Of a stretch of 64,000 bases of DNA, positions 33,520-45,504 are shown one piece after another. The DNA is taken from NCBI GenBank assembly GCA_963575645.1, contig OY754466.1, positions 19,198,001-19,262,000 on the forward strand, written 5' to 3'. A model generated the notes under the pieces. That model was given only the letters and a program-made list of their open reading frames with translations, was not told the DNA's origin and ran no database searches. The DNA comes from Xanthostigma xanthostigma (lineage: Eukaryota > Arthropoda > Insecta > Raphidioptera > Raphidiidae). Each line of letters begins with the position of its first letter. Position 1 is the first letter of the stretch. A program made the translations under genes and the position numbers.

Positions 33520-36500
33520 ATGAAGCAGGATACATTTGTACTCCCTCACGTTTTGTCGGTTGGGTAAGTTTGTTTTGTTTTTTTTTTTGCCTTACGGCTT
33601 CGTCTGGATAGATTTTCGTTTGGCAACGAAATAGTCAAGAAAAGTACATTTCACGGGTATTATTTTGCTCTATCTCTTTAATTTAGCCAGCGTGCACCAA
33701 TAATAATAATAACATTAAGAGAGATCAACGAGGGGTTAATTTTTCGAGAAAGAAATATGCACAGGAAATCCCGGTATTTTCCAAGAATTTCCGCTAAAAT
33801 GACCCCGTAAAGTCTAAAGATCAGTAGGTATATCTAAAATAAAAATGTGGACAATGTTTCTGATTGAAATTCTGTTTTCAGCCATGTCGACAAAATTGTT
33901 ATTGTGGCTATGGTTGGCCGCTCCGCTTTTAGTTCAAATTGTCAAAAAACAAAGCCTTTGGGGAGAGTTTTTGGCGCCGAAGTAAACTCGTCAGAAGAGG
34001 TTAGTATATAAAAAAGTATATGTATTTTGTTAAGGTGATATTACCCTCCATAGGTGATATATAAGATTTCCATTCGGCAAAACTGTTGTTTTGTTTAAGA
34101 AGGAAAAAATCTTTATTGAAATTTAAAATGCTAGAAGCATATGCGACTACTGCATTACACCAACATCACAGTGATTTGCAAAATATCAAATGCCTAGATG
34201 AATTTTTACTATTATTTATTAATTGTTTATGGCATGACTCTTGTCTTTGGCCAAACGTCATAATATGTATGAGCCTTATTTATTCCGTTAGGTCTAGATA
34301 ACTGGCAGGTGGCTGCAAAAACTAAATAAAAGACTAGTTGACTTCAAAATTACGTAAATAATTAACTTTTAATTAATACAACTAGTGAGCCTGCTAATGC
34401 TCGAGACATATTAACGAATCTGAAAGTAAATGGAAGCATGCTAGGGTTTTAATTTACCCGTATTTGTAAAATACGAATTCCTTTTACTATTCTCCATGGT
34501 CCATCCCTCTATTGTGTCCCTGTCTAATTAATTAAGTATAAGAAAGAAACGGTTAAATAATAAATAAACATTTGTCGTGGCTAAATGTTACAAAACAAAA
34601 GCCAATAAAACCCATATTAAAAAAAAAATACGAATTACTTATGTATTTATTTTAGTTAATAGTTTATTTTTATTTATTTATTTTTCCAGTCAATTTATAT
34701 AATTATTTATTCGGTTATTTAAAATTATTTATTTAGTTAATTATTTATTTATATTCAATCATTTTCTACAAATCTGTTTATTAATCATTTTTATGACAAT
34801 TATAACCTCAAATCCTGTCTAATTAGAACGTACGAGATTCGTAAATTACAAGTGACTGCGCTTGCGCAGAGTTAATTTTTCCTAACACGTTTCCATTAGG
34901 TTCGTCCAAGCAGCCAGTGAACGGTTTCGAAACCGTCACCCGCATGCGCAGTAGGTAAAACGAAGCGGTTAGTGGCGATTTTAGAACACGTTTTACCTAC
35001 TGCGCTTGCGGGTGACGGTTTCGAAACCGTTCACCGGTTGCTTGGAACGAACCTATTGCATCGCATTATGCCCATATCGCCGTATGTTTACACATCAAAA
35101 ATGTAAAAATTTCAAATATATGAAATTATTATTTCTATTTTCAGATTGTCATTGAAGGTCTTTACGACGAAACAAATCAGTTGATTTATTTACATTTGCA
35201 AGGATTATACGATACAGCAAAGCTGATTGAGAGTTACAATGACCTTGCCGAAAAGTACTGCGGATCTTCAGATGATGCAGATTTTCTGTCTATTTATACG
35301 GAACTCAAATCGTCGTACGCGAGGGCAATGTTGTTACTGTTCCATATTTCACACATCGTAGTGGTCAGTCATCCGGGCTACACTTTTGATTTAAGCTATA
35401 TTCAATTGTTTAAAGCTCTCGAGGTTGCCAGGTGTGTTCTGGATATATTTGACTGATTCTCCTATCTATTCCAGCAATCATTGCACATAGCCCACGGCAT
35501 TATTTTGTTGCAATTTTAACTTTTATGAGCTTACATAATTCGATGAAATATATGAATATTATTCTTTGTCAGTTTTTGATTATTAGTTGCTTTTATTTTT
35601 AGACAGAAGTGTGCAAATCAGGTTTCCGATATTCTCAGTAGCATACCAGATGTGAGTCCCGAATGGCTGTCGCATCGGCGTCTGTGTACGCCACGAGTAG
35701 TCTTTTATTTTGACAGTTGTCCTCGACAGTTACGATCACCTTGCCCCGTTACCACTGTTAAGAAATTGGAACATGCTATCGAAGATAAAATTTATCATGT
35801 ATTGCGGAAATCTAAAATTATCATCAATAACAGGTTTGCATTACAATTTATTACTGATTAGTAATCATTTATGTTCTTGTGACAACAAAAAAAAAAAAAC
35901 AAGTGAAATTAGGAATCGTACCACCATTGGCTAGATTAAAAAAAACAGGTGAAGAGTCGTAAAGTGAGTTAAAAAAAATGAAGTGAATAAATAAAAATAA
36001 AATAATCAAATTCATATCATGTCAGTCCGATGTTTTATATTATTATTTAAACAAAATTTGTTTTTCAATGATAAAATTTAGTTTCATCAAAACCTAATTT
36101 TCGTTTTTTGTTGGTATAATTCATAGCTCTAATTGCTTATTCGCAATACCACCGAATCAAGAATATGTGTTCATGAACACCGAAAAGGATCCGATGAGTG
36201 ACCGACTTGCTCATTCAGTTCACAGTCTGCTGCAGTCTTGCCAACCGTTAAACGTTTCACCGGAAGCATCTCTCGGCTTCATATATACATTGCAGTCAGA
36301 CGTGAATCTAGAAAAACGATCTTTTTTGAAATTTCTTCAAGTTCACACTAACCACGCTTTTGTGAAGGGATTTGACGATAATATGGGTCGAAACATTTCG
36401 AGAGCTCATTTCGAGGTTAGAAACATTTAAAATGGTTTGTTGATTTATTTTGTTATTAAGAAAGGTATTTATATTTTTTTGATATTTTATTAGATGCCCA

Positions 36501-39500
36501 ATGTGGATATTTGGTTTCAAGTCGTGAACAAACTGTATGGATATTTCTGTGATCCGAAGGAAAGCAAGTCTGTACGCGGATTATCTTTACTCAACACTGA
36601 TACGCGCTTTTCGGAGCAGCGTTGTTTGAAAGTGTTACCCTTAGCGCTGGCACGATATCAAGAGAACTTGCCTCCCCATTACACGAGAGCTTATCACGAA
36701 ACAAGGGTAACCAATGTTTAAATTATTTTTATCAAGTTACATAATTAAAATTCACGACGCGATTACATGATTATTTCAAATAGTAGTTTTTGAAGTTATA
36801 CTTTTTTGGTGCGTTATGAAAAAAATGATGAGAATGAATATTTACGATGTGAGCGCAGTGCGAGCTCATTAACATCAAATTAACAGGATGAAGCTGTTCG
36901 TTGAAAAAGATTACTAACAGAATAGAGGTAGGGGCCATGTTCGCATGCGTGTTGCGTCTAGTAGCTGTATTTATGCTAATCTCACTCCAGTAATTTTATT
37001 ATTTTATTTCAATATATTGTTTTGATGCATGCATAAGTACACGCATCACGCACCCATTTTTTTACATTTCTTGATTCGAGCAGTCTAGCCAATAATGAAA
37101 TTATGACGTCATCGCAGTAAAACGTGAGCCAATGAAAGATTGCCGATTCTAATAAGGAGAATATCTCACTTAGTTTAGAAGATAGGGGCGTGGATGGATT
37201 GTTATTTATTTTTTGAGAAATAATATCTGTAACTTCGCACAAAAATAGAATTCAGCGTGTCTTTTTCTGCAAGATATGGAAAAAGTGTGTAATCTTCATT
37301 TGTTTTCTACAGCTAGCAATGGCGCTGGCAGTATTTACGAATCATGCGAGGGGCCCAATGTTTGATAAGTACAGCAAACAGCTCATTGACGATTGTAAGC
37401 AGCATTTCGAGAATGGTCGACAGCTTTGTGAACAGCCCAGTTTGACTGGTAATCCTTGTACTTTACCAAAACACGATAGGTATGTTATTGTCACCGTTCT
37501 GGTTCGTTGATATTTTATTTTAATTCCTAATCGATTCACTTTGTTTTAGCGATAAGGAACACAGTAGCGGTGTACGATACGTTGCGGCCTGTGATTGCGG
37601 TAACATGCAGGGACCGCGCGAAGATCCATACAGTCTGAAACAAGCGAATCACAGTTTTTACATCGCGTTAGCTGAACAGTGCGTTTGTGGACAACGAGAA
37701 CGAATTGATTTTCCCGTATTTCAACCTTCGACTAAAGAATTTAGGTAAATTGTTTTTTTCTAGTACTCTTTTTGAGTTGGTAACATTGGTAACGATAATC
37801 GTTTTGCAGGGCTGCCAATTTATTTACCAATACTGTGGTGATGAAAGTATCCCGTTCTCAAGATGTAATGAGTCCTCCCGATAAGTTGTCGGTTACGTCG
37901 GCCGAAAGCGATCTTTTATGTCCTTCCAAATCGGGTCTCAGTCCCACTCATCCGTCTGACAGTAATGATATTGTTTTAGATCTACTCGATGAACAAGATA
38001 GTTCCAAAGGTGAGTACATCTTGAATTTAAAAAATTGGTTGTCTGTAAAGTCGGTTTACGGATGATAGTTTTACGTGATAACGTATTCCGTAATACATAA
38101 CCTAAACCTCCCAAAATTTGGTTTCAATTCGCTTATCCTTGGTGTCGGAATGATAAGAAATGTCAAAAGTGACGTTTGCAACTGTCAAAGTATTATGTTC
38201 TAATAATAATTAGTTATTCCAATAGTTAACTTAGAAGGCGTTGCATTTCACAAAATACTAATGTCAAAAAATTGAATTAAACATTAGAAATGCAGCTGTT
38301 TTCATGTTAAGACAAGACATACGTTATTTTCTAATTTCCATGTACGGCAAACAAAGACGACCGACCGCGTCGCGTCATGCATTAGATGATTAGACAACAT
38401 TGCATTTATACAGCTATTTTTCTATATAAATTTGTATAAAAAAACTGTTTAGGCAAATTCTGTTATACGAAATCTATGTAAAATGTTCTCCTCTTTCGTT
38501 TAAGACTGGTTTCAAACCGATCTGATTTAAATTGAGCGAGAAATTAGCAAAAAGCACGCACAGGGTCAGGCGGAACGTTACGCGTTACGAACGTTAGGAA
38601 CGTTACGCGTTAGGAACGTTACACTTTTTCGTGCATGCAGCCGGTGTTTTATCAATTTATTAGATTGGTGATTCATCAATTTATAAGACGTTATCACGTC
38701 AAAATGCGTAACGACCAGTATTAACAACTATAGACTGTGTGCACGAAGCCTACTGGCGCCGTATAATAGAGACTTATTGAATTCACTTTTTATGGAAATC
38801 GCGACATGTTTCTATGGTAATAAGTCAAAAACTTTAGTTGCCCATGATGTGTCAAAAAAAAATGTAATAAGGAAAACTGATGTTAATTTTATATAGGTAC
38901 CATAAAATTCAGATTGTAAACCATTATATAAATAGCATAACATAAAAGGTACGTGAGAATTATTTATTTATCAATTATGACGTTCAATATATAAATAATT
39001 AATTTGTTTACACTGACAGCGAAACGTAAAATTATGGCGCCAATGGTCTTTATTTTACTTAATTCGCCATCAGCGCAACAGCCCGGAATACATCAAGCAT
39101 TTTCAGATCGCTTAGTTTTGCCCATGTTTTCTTTGTAATTAAAAACTTCATAAAATTATAACTATTTTTACTTTTAATAAACATTGCTTACTGACATACG
39201 GAAAATTTGAGATTGAAGTTTACCCTAGTGCTCACCACAAACGCTCGCATCGAAAAATTTGTAACTCCGCCTCTTTGCACATAGCCCATATAAACAAAAA
39301 TAAAATAAAAAACAATGAATTATTGTTACCTATGCGTTATTCAAAGTTCTTTTTTAATCACACATATATAGTCTAAAATCTAAATCACTCCCAGGATAAT
39401 GTCCTGTACAACCGTAAAAACCAAATTGAAGTCAGTTCAACCACATCGAAGTTCATCTCAGACATACCGGCACGAAAAGTAAACTTAATATAATTTTAAA

Positions 39501-42500
39501 AAAAAGATCCATTAATTGATTGTTATTTTAATTTTAGATAAAAGTTTGGTACGACAGCCGAGCACAACTGAATACTTACCGAGCATGTTAACAATAACAT
39601 CACCATCAGGACTTCTACCGCAGTTCCCAAGCTGGTCGCTCGTTTGCTTAGGGCCCAGTTCTTTGTACAGTCACAATTTGGGACTTACTGAATCACAACA
39701 TCCGGGATTTTTACCCGGATCTAATTTTCTGTTGCCCTGGGATGTTACTATTAGGTAAGCATTTCAAGTATCAAAATTAAGGCCGTTTCACACGAGGTAG
39801 AAACGTTGCTAGATTCCTTGCTAGATTTGCCTACTAGTTTTCTAGCGCTGTTTTTCTTGGTTGCTGTTATGTGTTTGCTTCACACGAGACGTCTTTTGAA
39901 GCTAGTTTTGTGAATAAATCTGATGCGCCCTAGTGACAGTTCAAATATAAACACAGAGCAAAATGTGTCTGTTGTCTGATTCTGAGCAGAATGACGCCAT
40001 GTTGGTTTGTGGGCGTTTGTTCAAATCGCCTTCCTGATTGGTTGCTGCTCATACCTAGCAGGGAAATAGCCCCTGTACTAATTTTAAAACCTAGCAGGCG
40101 AACCCGCAGTGACGTCATTTCCAGCTTCATAACCAGCCTACCGGCCAGCAGAACTCCAAGTAGTGTTTCTAACAGCGTTTCTAGCCTCGTGTGCAGCGAC
40201 CTTTGTTTACATAAGTGCCAAACAACTGTCATCTAAAAAACTAACCTCACTTTTAAAAGAATGCAGACTACCGTTTTTTTTTTATTCGTCAGAAGGCGCT
40301 AGTGTCAAATGTTTACAGATTAACGGTTTGTGTTAAGCCATTCTTCTTTTGTCAATTATTATTAAGAAATAAATAATTAAATAAATACAAAACTTCGATT
40401 TAGCCGTTTAATGCTGTATATAAATAATATTGGTACATGGATAACAGATACTTCACTTGATAGTGGCGCTATCAACTGGGAGAAAAAACTCTGGTAGCCC
40501 TCGACAAAAATAATGTATTGCATTTAACTAGATTTCTATATTTCGTAGATCAGCAAATAAGCAGTCTTGGCCTCTAGTTAATGATTCGCGCAAACATCAG
40601 TACAATAATCCCGCATTGGCTCGAACACGCAAATCGAAATCGTCGTCGAATCTCTGTGACATTACTGTCAAAGTATTTGTCGGTATCGAATACGAATGTC
40701 CACGCGGGGATCGTTTTATGATGTCTTCGTCGGATAAAGTTCTACGAGCCACATCGGGTATCGTTAAAGAGTCGGGCCATAAAGTTACGACATCAGATAT
40801 GCCGCTGTACTTCAGTTGTCCGTGTCGACCGAACAAACCATTGGTCGCTCAACTGATGAGGATACACGTCGTGTCCCCTAAGAATCTGGTTTATATAACA
40901 CTTAACCCGAGGGTAAGTACTTCTCAAACTTTGAATTGAGTTTATAAAAAATGAAAACAATTTAACATAAGCCGCATAGTTTTTTTATACATGGGGCAGG
41001 TATTATTTACATTCTTTCATTGCTTTTCTGCTCTATAGTGATGACTAAATAATTAAATTTTGATACCTTACGGTGTAGATAACATTGACACTCTGTGGAG
41101 TAGTTTACATAAATAAATGTTGTTTGAATTGAGACTTCTTTGCTCACCATAGAGCAGGGGTGCTCAAACTCTGCACTGCCTTTGAATTCGGAACCCAAAG
41201 GAATGGTGAGACCTCTAGTGAGAAATGCGCCGAACTGTCCTAAGGGGGATTTTTGACAGGTATACATTGACTTACAAAAGCATCATGGAGGCTAACCTAG
41301 CCTCCATGATGCTTTTGTAAATCAATGGGCGTGTTTGGCCGAAGTAAGTACTTACTAAACTTAGTAAGCCAGTTAGCATAAAAAAATTAAAATCTTACAA
41401 GCTGACTATAGCGCTTTTCGGCCAGGACAGACTTACTGGTTTGACATAACTAACACTGGTTTACGTTATATATCCCGTACATAACCTCATAGAATGAATA
41501 TAATTGACAGTACTAAATTTAATATAATTTAATTCATGTAAATAGTTGCAAATGGATAAATGACAGGCCTGTTCCTGTCTGTATTGTTTACATCAACAAT
41601 AAGCAAAATGGCGTCTTATATTAAGCCATGCTTACTGCGTTAGCACTTATTTTGTGTTCCAGCCGAAAATTTTGTAAGTATAGTGAGTGACTTACTAAAT
41701 TTAGTAAGTACTTACTTCGGCCAAACACGGCCAATGTTTACCTTGATGGAGGTTAGGTTAGCCCCCAACATGTTTTTGTAAGTCAATGTTTACCTGTCAA
41801 AAACCCCCCTTTGGACAGTTAGGCGCATTTCTCACCAGAGGTCTCACCATTTCATTGGGTTCCGTATTAGTATTAGCTCTAAACTTGTGTGTAATTACGT
41901 TCCGTCTTATGAAAAGTACGCCGAAGATATGTAGTGCCATGCATCAACGTCCAGAGAGTAATTAACATTTTGTGCCTTAATTTTATATGTATGCTTTGTT
42001 TTGAAGTGCAATAAATCATACTCTTGCAAATATATATATTTTTTTACTAACATTAAGTTGGTCGATCGCTCTTCATCTAAATATTTTGTGGTAGATCGCC
42101 GGCACTGTAAGTCTGAGCACTCCTGCTATAGAGTGTGTAATGAAAAGACTTGACGAAATAGCGTTGTTGACGTATGAATGCGCGTGTGTTTGACGTATAG
42201 ATGCATGTGTGTTTGACATATGAATGAGCTAGTGAACAATTGATCATTACCGCTCTTATTTGCGCATATGTATTCGTGTTTGACCAGAAGTTTGACTTCT
42301 GTAGTGTATAAACTATACGGTTTATTATTTATTTCTTTTCTTAGGTACAACCAGCGGCAGGAGCACCCATTTTTATCCCAGGTACACTCGAACCTGTAAA
42401 ATTGACGCAGTCCACTTACTGGGTTTTGAGGTTGCCGTATGTCTATGTGGCTGATAAAGAACCGTTCTTGCCGCCATTAAATGCAGCCGATTCGACAGCT

Positions 42501-42539
42501 AAACTTTTGCAGGGAATGTGGGGCATTGTCGATACATAA
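33520..42539 (+). CDS. SMG8: Nonsense-mediated mRNA decay factor SMG8 (12 exons, 839 aa)
   Basis: SMG8 binds SMG9 and restrains the kinase SMG1, which phosphorylates UPF1 in nonsense-mediated decay. Exons: 33520-33563, 33882-33999, 35145-35431, 35603-35833, 36127-36415, 36494-36706, 37313-37479, 37550-37744, 37810-38009, 39538-39754, 40549-40912, 42345-42539. Phases join and the total is 2520 bp. Family landmarks: [12 protein letters not shown] in exon 2; [13 protein letters not shown] in exon 5; ARGPMFDKY and [15 protein letters not shown] in exon 7; [17 protein letters not shown] in exon 8; [16 protein letters not shown] and [13 protein letters not shown] in exon 10; YECPRGDRF and [10 protein letters not shown] in exon 11; [10 protein letters not shown] in exon 12. 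Human SMG8 is longer (about 990 aa), mainly from low-complexity insertions. The start is the only ATG in frame before the conserved block; the N-terminus is short. Confidence 0.95.
34898..35054. mobile_element. MITE of the AGGTTCGT family, copy B (SMG8 intron 2)
   Basis: The terminal repeats are AGGTTCGTCCAAGCAGCC and GGTTGCTTGGAACGAACCT. Internal GGTTTCGAAACCGTCACCCG blocks are inverted around a GTTTTACCTACTGCGC motif. It ends 90 bp before SMG8 exon 3. Confidence 0.8.
36795..37065. repeat. Dispersed repeat in SMG8 intron 6
   Basis: It is the second copy of the family at 25555-26650, without the Harbinger-like insertion. Shared blocks are GAAAAAAATGATGAGAATGAA, CCATGTTCGCATGCG and 'ctcactccag'. 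It shows the uninterrupted form. Confidence 0.6.
38027..38705. mobile_element. 'Ggttgtctgtaaagtcgg' repeat, copy 1 (SMG8 intron 9)
   Basis: The left part AAATTGGTTGTCTGTAAAG... and right part ...TTATAAGACGTTATCACGTC match copies at about 45005-45192 and 56294-56542. This copy has extra internal sequence and a small array of ACGTTACGCGTTAGGA units at about 38573-38625. Confidence 0.7.
38706..39537. other. 3' part of SMG8 intron 9
   Basis: A possible small open segment at 39395-39476 has AG and GT borders, but it does not keep the reading frame with its neighbours. Exon 9 joins exon 10 (39538) cleanly without it. Otherwise nothing was seen. Confidence 0.4.
39781..40203. mobile_element. piggyBac-like MITE, copy 2 (SMG8 intron 10)
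   Basis: The left end GGCCGTTTCACACGAGG follows TTAA (39777-39780). The right end is CTCGTGTGCAGCGACC. The internal GTGACGTCATTTCCAG and 'ctagaaac' blocks match the copy at 1857-2263. The right-hand TTAA is eroded. Confidence 0.65.
41155..42125. mobile_element. hAT-type element, SMG8 intron 11, with nested palindromes
   Basis: The ends are CAGGGGTGCTCAAAC and GTCTGAGCACTCCTG. The flanking octamers CCATAGAG (41147-41154) and CTATAGAG (42126-42133) differ at one base. Inside, inverted GTGTTTGGCCGAAGTAAGTA blocks span about 41331-41735. Outside them lie inverted copies of a 'cttacaaaagcatcatggagg' type block. Confidence 0.75.
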
Positions 42540-43584
42540 GAAAACGCTTGGATTTAAAGGTTAAAAAAATGACAAGTTATCATGCAAAATTGTGTTCTTT
42601 TGAAAATAGGCGATTTGATATTTTGGTTCAATTAGGCTTTTGAAAAAAAAATAATTATCGATTTTTTTATTGTATTTTAAAACTTTATTATAAATAATAT
42701 TGATAATCGATGCGAAAAACTTTCAAAAAACTTTTTTTAAATTAATTATAAGCAATTCAAAATTGATAAAATATTAAAAAAATCACGTGACTGCAAACGC
42801 ACTAAAATTGTTTTTGACAGTAATTGTGACGTCATAATGGTAAAATGTATATACGCAGTATACTATCAATGGCTTCTACATGTGTATTAACTAAAACATT
42901 ATGACGTCACATTATGTTCGGGAAATGTCAGCGCGTTCTCGGAACTGGGTACAAAAATTTATTTTTAATTTGATATAACTTTTGAATTATAACGAAAATA
43001 AAAAAAAGAAAAATAGTTTTGTTATAAAACTTATATACGATCTTTCCATTTATGACAAAAAAAAATTTCATTCAAAAACCCAATTGTTTCAGTAGTTACT
43101 GATGTTAAAAAAAATATGGTTCGTAAAGCTAAACATTCTTGAATAAAAAAATTCATTATTTATCAGAATTCCCTATATTTTCTTACATATAAATATTATA
43201 ACTTAGTACCATATTTACAAACAACATTTACAATTTATACTAACTTCTTTTTTTATTGTTGATGGCTTCACCAATTGATTCATAGCTGCACTTTTTTTAA
43301 GCCTAGTCTGTACAATGTATTAATATCACTACGTATTAAAATGAAATAACTAATTTTACATAAAATTTTGTATGGTTACAAAATTTTATTTACTTGGCAC
43401 AAAAATACCGACGTTTTGTTATTAATTAACAACATCGTTGCCCATACTGAAAGTGATCGCAATAACAAACTGTGTATTTAATAAAACTACAGACATATTA
43501 CAAAAACTATTTTTATGTACAGTAGAGCGTCAATCAACCGAACGACCGCTTAACTGAACTAGATATAGCCTTGCGTTGGCTTAA
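42540..43584. other. SMG8 3' UTR and AT-rich intergenic sequence
   Basis: No gene was seen. An AATAAA lies near 43141. Long A/T runs occur throughout. Confidence 0.4.
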
Positions 43585-43721
43585 AGGTATGATTCCGAAG
43601 GCGGCTGCAGTAACCGACTGCAACTACAGGCTGCAGACGGCAACGCAAACGTGCTGTTGCCTGCGGTTGGACCAATGTAGAATGCAGCGACAGATTTCGG
43701 CGGCAGTCGGTTTTTCCGTGA

Positions 43722-43940
43722 ATGATGACGGATAATTTTGACGTTCTCAGTTTGAGCCTTTTGTTGGAAGACGAAGATGACGATGACTTTTTGTTACTGT
43801 ATACCAGAAAAAGAAGAAACCTCACGATGCCTTTATTCAGAAATAGACCAGATGAAGGAAGTTATTCAATGTTGATTAAAAAGCATTTGTTAAGTGACGA
43901 AAAAATATTCAGAAGCTATTGCCGTTTAAATAGCGTGGTC
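43722..43940 (+). pseudogene. Harbinger transposase N-terminal fragment
   Basis: The translation starts MMTDNFDVLSLSLLLEDEDD and includes MPLFRNRPDEGSYSMLIKKH and SDEKIFRSYCRL. This matches the conserved N-terminal segment of Harbinger transposases (..R...GE..LLV.EL..D...F..YFRM). The DDE catalytic domain is absent, lost with the internal deletion. Confidence 0.65.
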
Positions 43941-44012
43941 TGTGTCATAAATAACTGGATATTTAGCCACCAAATTAATCAGTTTCTCCTCGTCGGCGCC
44001 CGAAAAACTTTT
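43926..44012 (-). pseudogene. MADF-domain N-terminal fragment of the same element
   Basis: The minus strand reads GADEEKLINLVAKYPVIYDT, the first helix of a MADF domain. It stops where the transposase fragment ends. The two fragments converge on the deletion point near 43930. Confidence 0.55.
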
Positions 44013-44600
44013 TTTACGTGTTATCACTTCTGCAGTCGGCGACACTACTGGTTCAGGAGCAGTGGTGCGGCAAGCTACGACGGCAGGCGACAGTGCTGCC
44101 GCGCTCCGAATGCATTTAATAGAAAAATATGGATACCAGTACTGCCGCCTGCGGTCTGCCGCTGCAGTCGCATTCGGAATCATACCTTAAAGCGATCAGT
44201 ACCAAATATCTGTCCTCAAAAAAGTGCGTGATTTAGCTGCTCGTAAGCAGGTGGTCTTGCTTCGACAGACAAAGATTGAAGATTTTTTTAAACGTTTTAT
44301 TACAAGACTGCACTTTTTTTTGTTTAATTCCTATTTGTCATTAAAGATATATTATAAATAAATATGTTTTTCATTCAACTGTACATATATACTGTATGTA
44401 TACATGCATGTATCTGCAGTTTGATTATCCGAAAAAACCGATTTTCCGAACACCCATGCCCACGAATTAGTTCGGATAATCGACGCTTTACTGTATAGAC
44501 TTTTTAATCTTTAAACCACAAAAATTTGAAATTCAGGTGGTAACTTCATTTAAATTCACACTCAAGGTCACTTTGATAAATGTATCAACTGCCAAATTTA

Positions 44601-44958
44601 GCCCTTTGCACACAGATCGACTGGTTTGCAATTTAAATTTCAAACCGGTTCAGGATGCGATCGTTCTGTGACCGTTCGTACGTCCGCGTATGAGTCAACA
44701 GAAGTCCGATCAATTTGAGATTAGTTTCAAACTGGCCGTGTGCGACCCGTTTGCAAGTCGAAAAGAAATTTCAGTTGTATGCTGTAGCGAAATTTTTCTC
44801 CTGTAAGTAGTAGGAGCAACCATCTTTACTAATTCAGATTCAACCGCGCTCGTGTGCGAACAAAGAACCTCAATCGATTACAAACCGACTGCACAATAGT
44901 CGCATCCTGAACTGGTTTGAAACTCCGGTTACGAAACAGTCGACTCGTGTACAAGGTG
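44601..44958. mobile_element. MITE with CCTTTGCACAC-type ends
   Basis: The left end CCCTTTGCACACAGATCGAC and the right end, read on the minus strand, CCTTGTACACGAGTCGAC are imperfect inverted repeats. Inner blocks around AACCGGTTCAGGATGCG are also inverted. No duplication was fixed. Confidence 0.5.
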
Positions 44959-45004
44959 TTTTAAAATTAAAGAATGTGCAGTTGATGTTTTTGTCACATG
45001 ATTA

Positions 45005-45192
45005 AAAAATTGGTTGTCTGTAAAGTCGGTTTACGGACGATAGTTTTACGTGATAACGTATTCCACTCGAATATCATATTTAATAATCACGCAGGGTCAG
45101 GCGGAACGTTACACTTTTTCGTGCATGCAGCCGGTGTTTCATCTTTTTATATTGACGTGATTCATCAATTTATAAGACGTTATCACGTCAAA
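45005..45192. mobile_element. 'Ggttgtctgtaaagtcgg' repeat, copy 2
   Basis: This is the shortest form of the family. It has TTGGTTGTCTGTAAAGTCGG at the left, CGTGCATGCAGCCGGTGTTT inside and ATAAGACGTTATCACGTC at the right. The ACGTGATAACG near the left end and CGTTATCACGT at the right are inverted. Confidence 0.7.
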
Positions 45193-45504
45193 AAAAAATC
45201 TATCACAATTTTATTCCATAATGGAATTGCCGTGTTGATGGCGACGACAGAAGTCACGACCTACTACTGCAGACAATTTGCACGCGTTTCCTGTGCGTGT
45301 TAGAGCCATGCAGTTGCGTTTATACAAACCGTTTTTAAGTAGTGGCGTATTGCTGCAAAACAAAAAAAAATTAGTTAAAGATTTTTGTTCCTAACCTACA
45401 CTTACATGTTCATGTAATGTTCTAGACATCCCTTGTCAAAATATCATTTACAGTTCGTTTATAAAAAAACATAAAACTAAAATACTGAAATGGCATAATA
45501 GTTA

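Larger units (their letters stand above)
43585..44187. mobile_element. Internally deleted Harbinger-like element
   Basis: The terminal repeats are AGGTATGATTCCGAA and TTCGGAATCATACCT, flanked by TAA (43582-43584 and 44188-44190), the 3-bp target of PIF/Harbinger elements. Long sub-terminal inverted repeats rich in CTGCAG follow. It retains the N-terminus of a transposase on the plus strand and the N-terminus of a MADF protein on the minus strand, facing each other. Confidence 0.8.

Noticed and set aside
39395-39476. Possible extra SMG8 exon with AG and GT borders
   Set aside because: Joined after exon 9 (phase 1) it gives an immediate stop, and exon 9 joins exon 10 at 39538 in frame without it.
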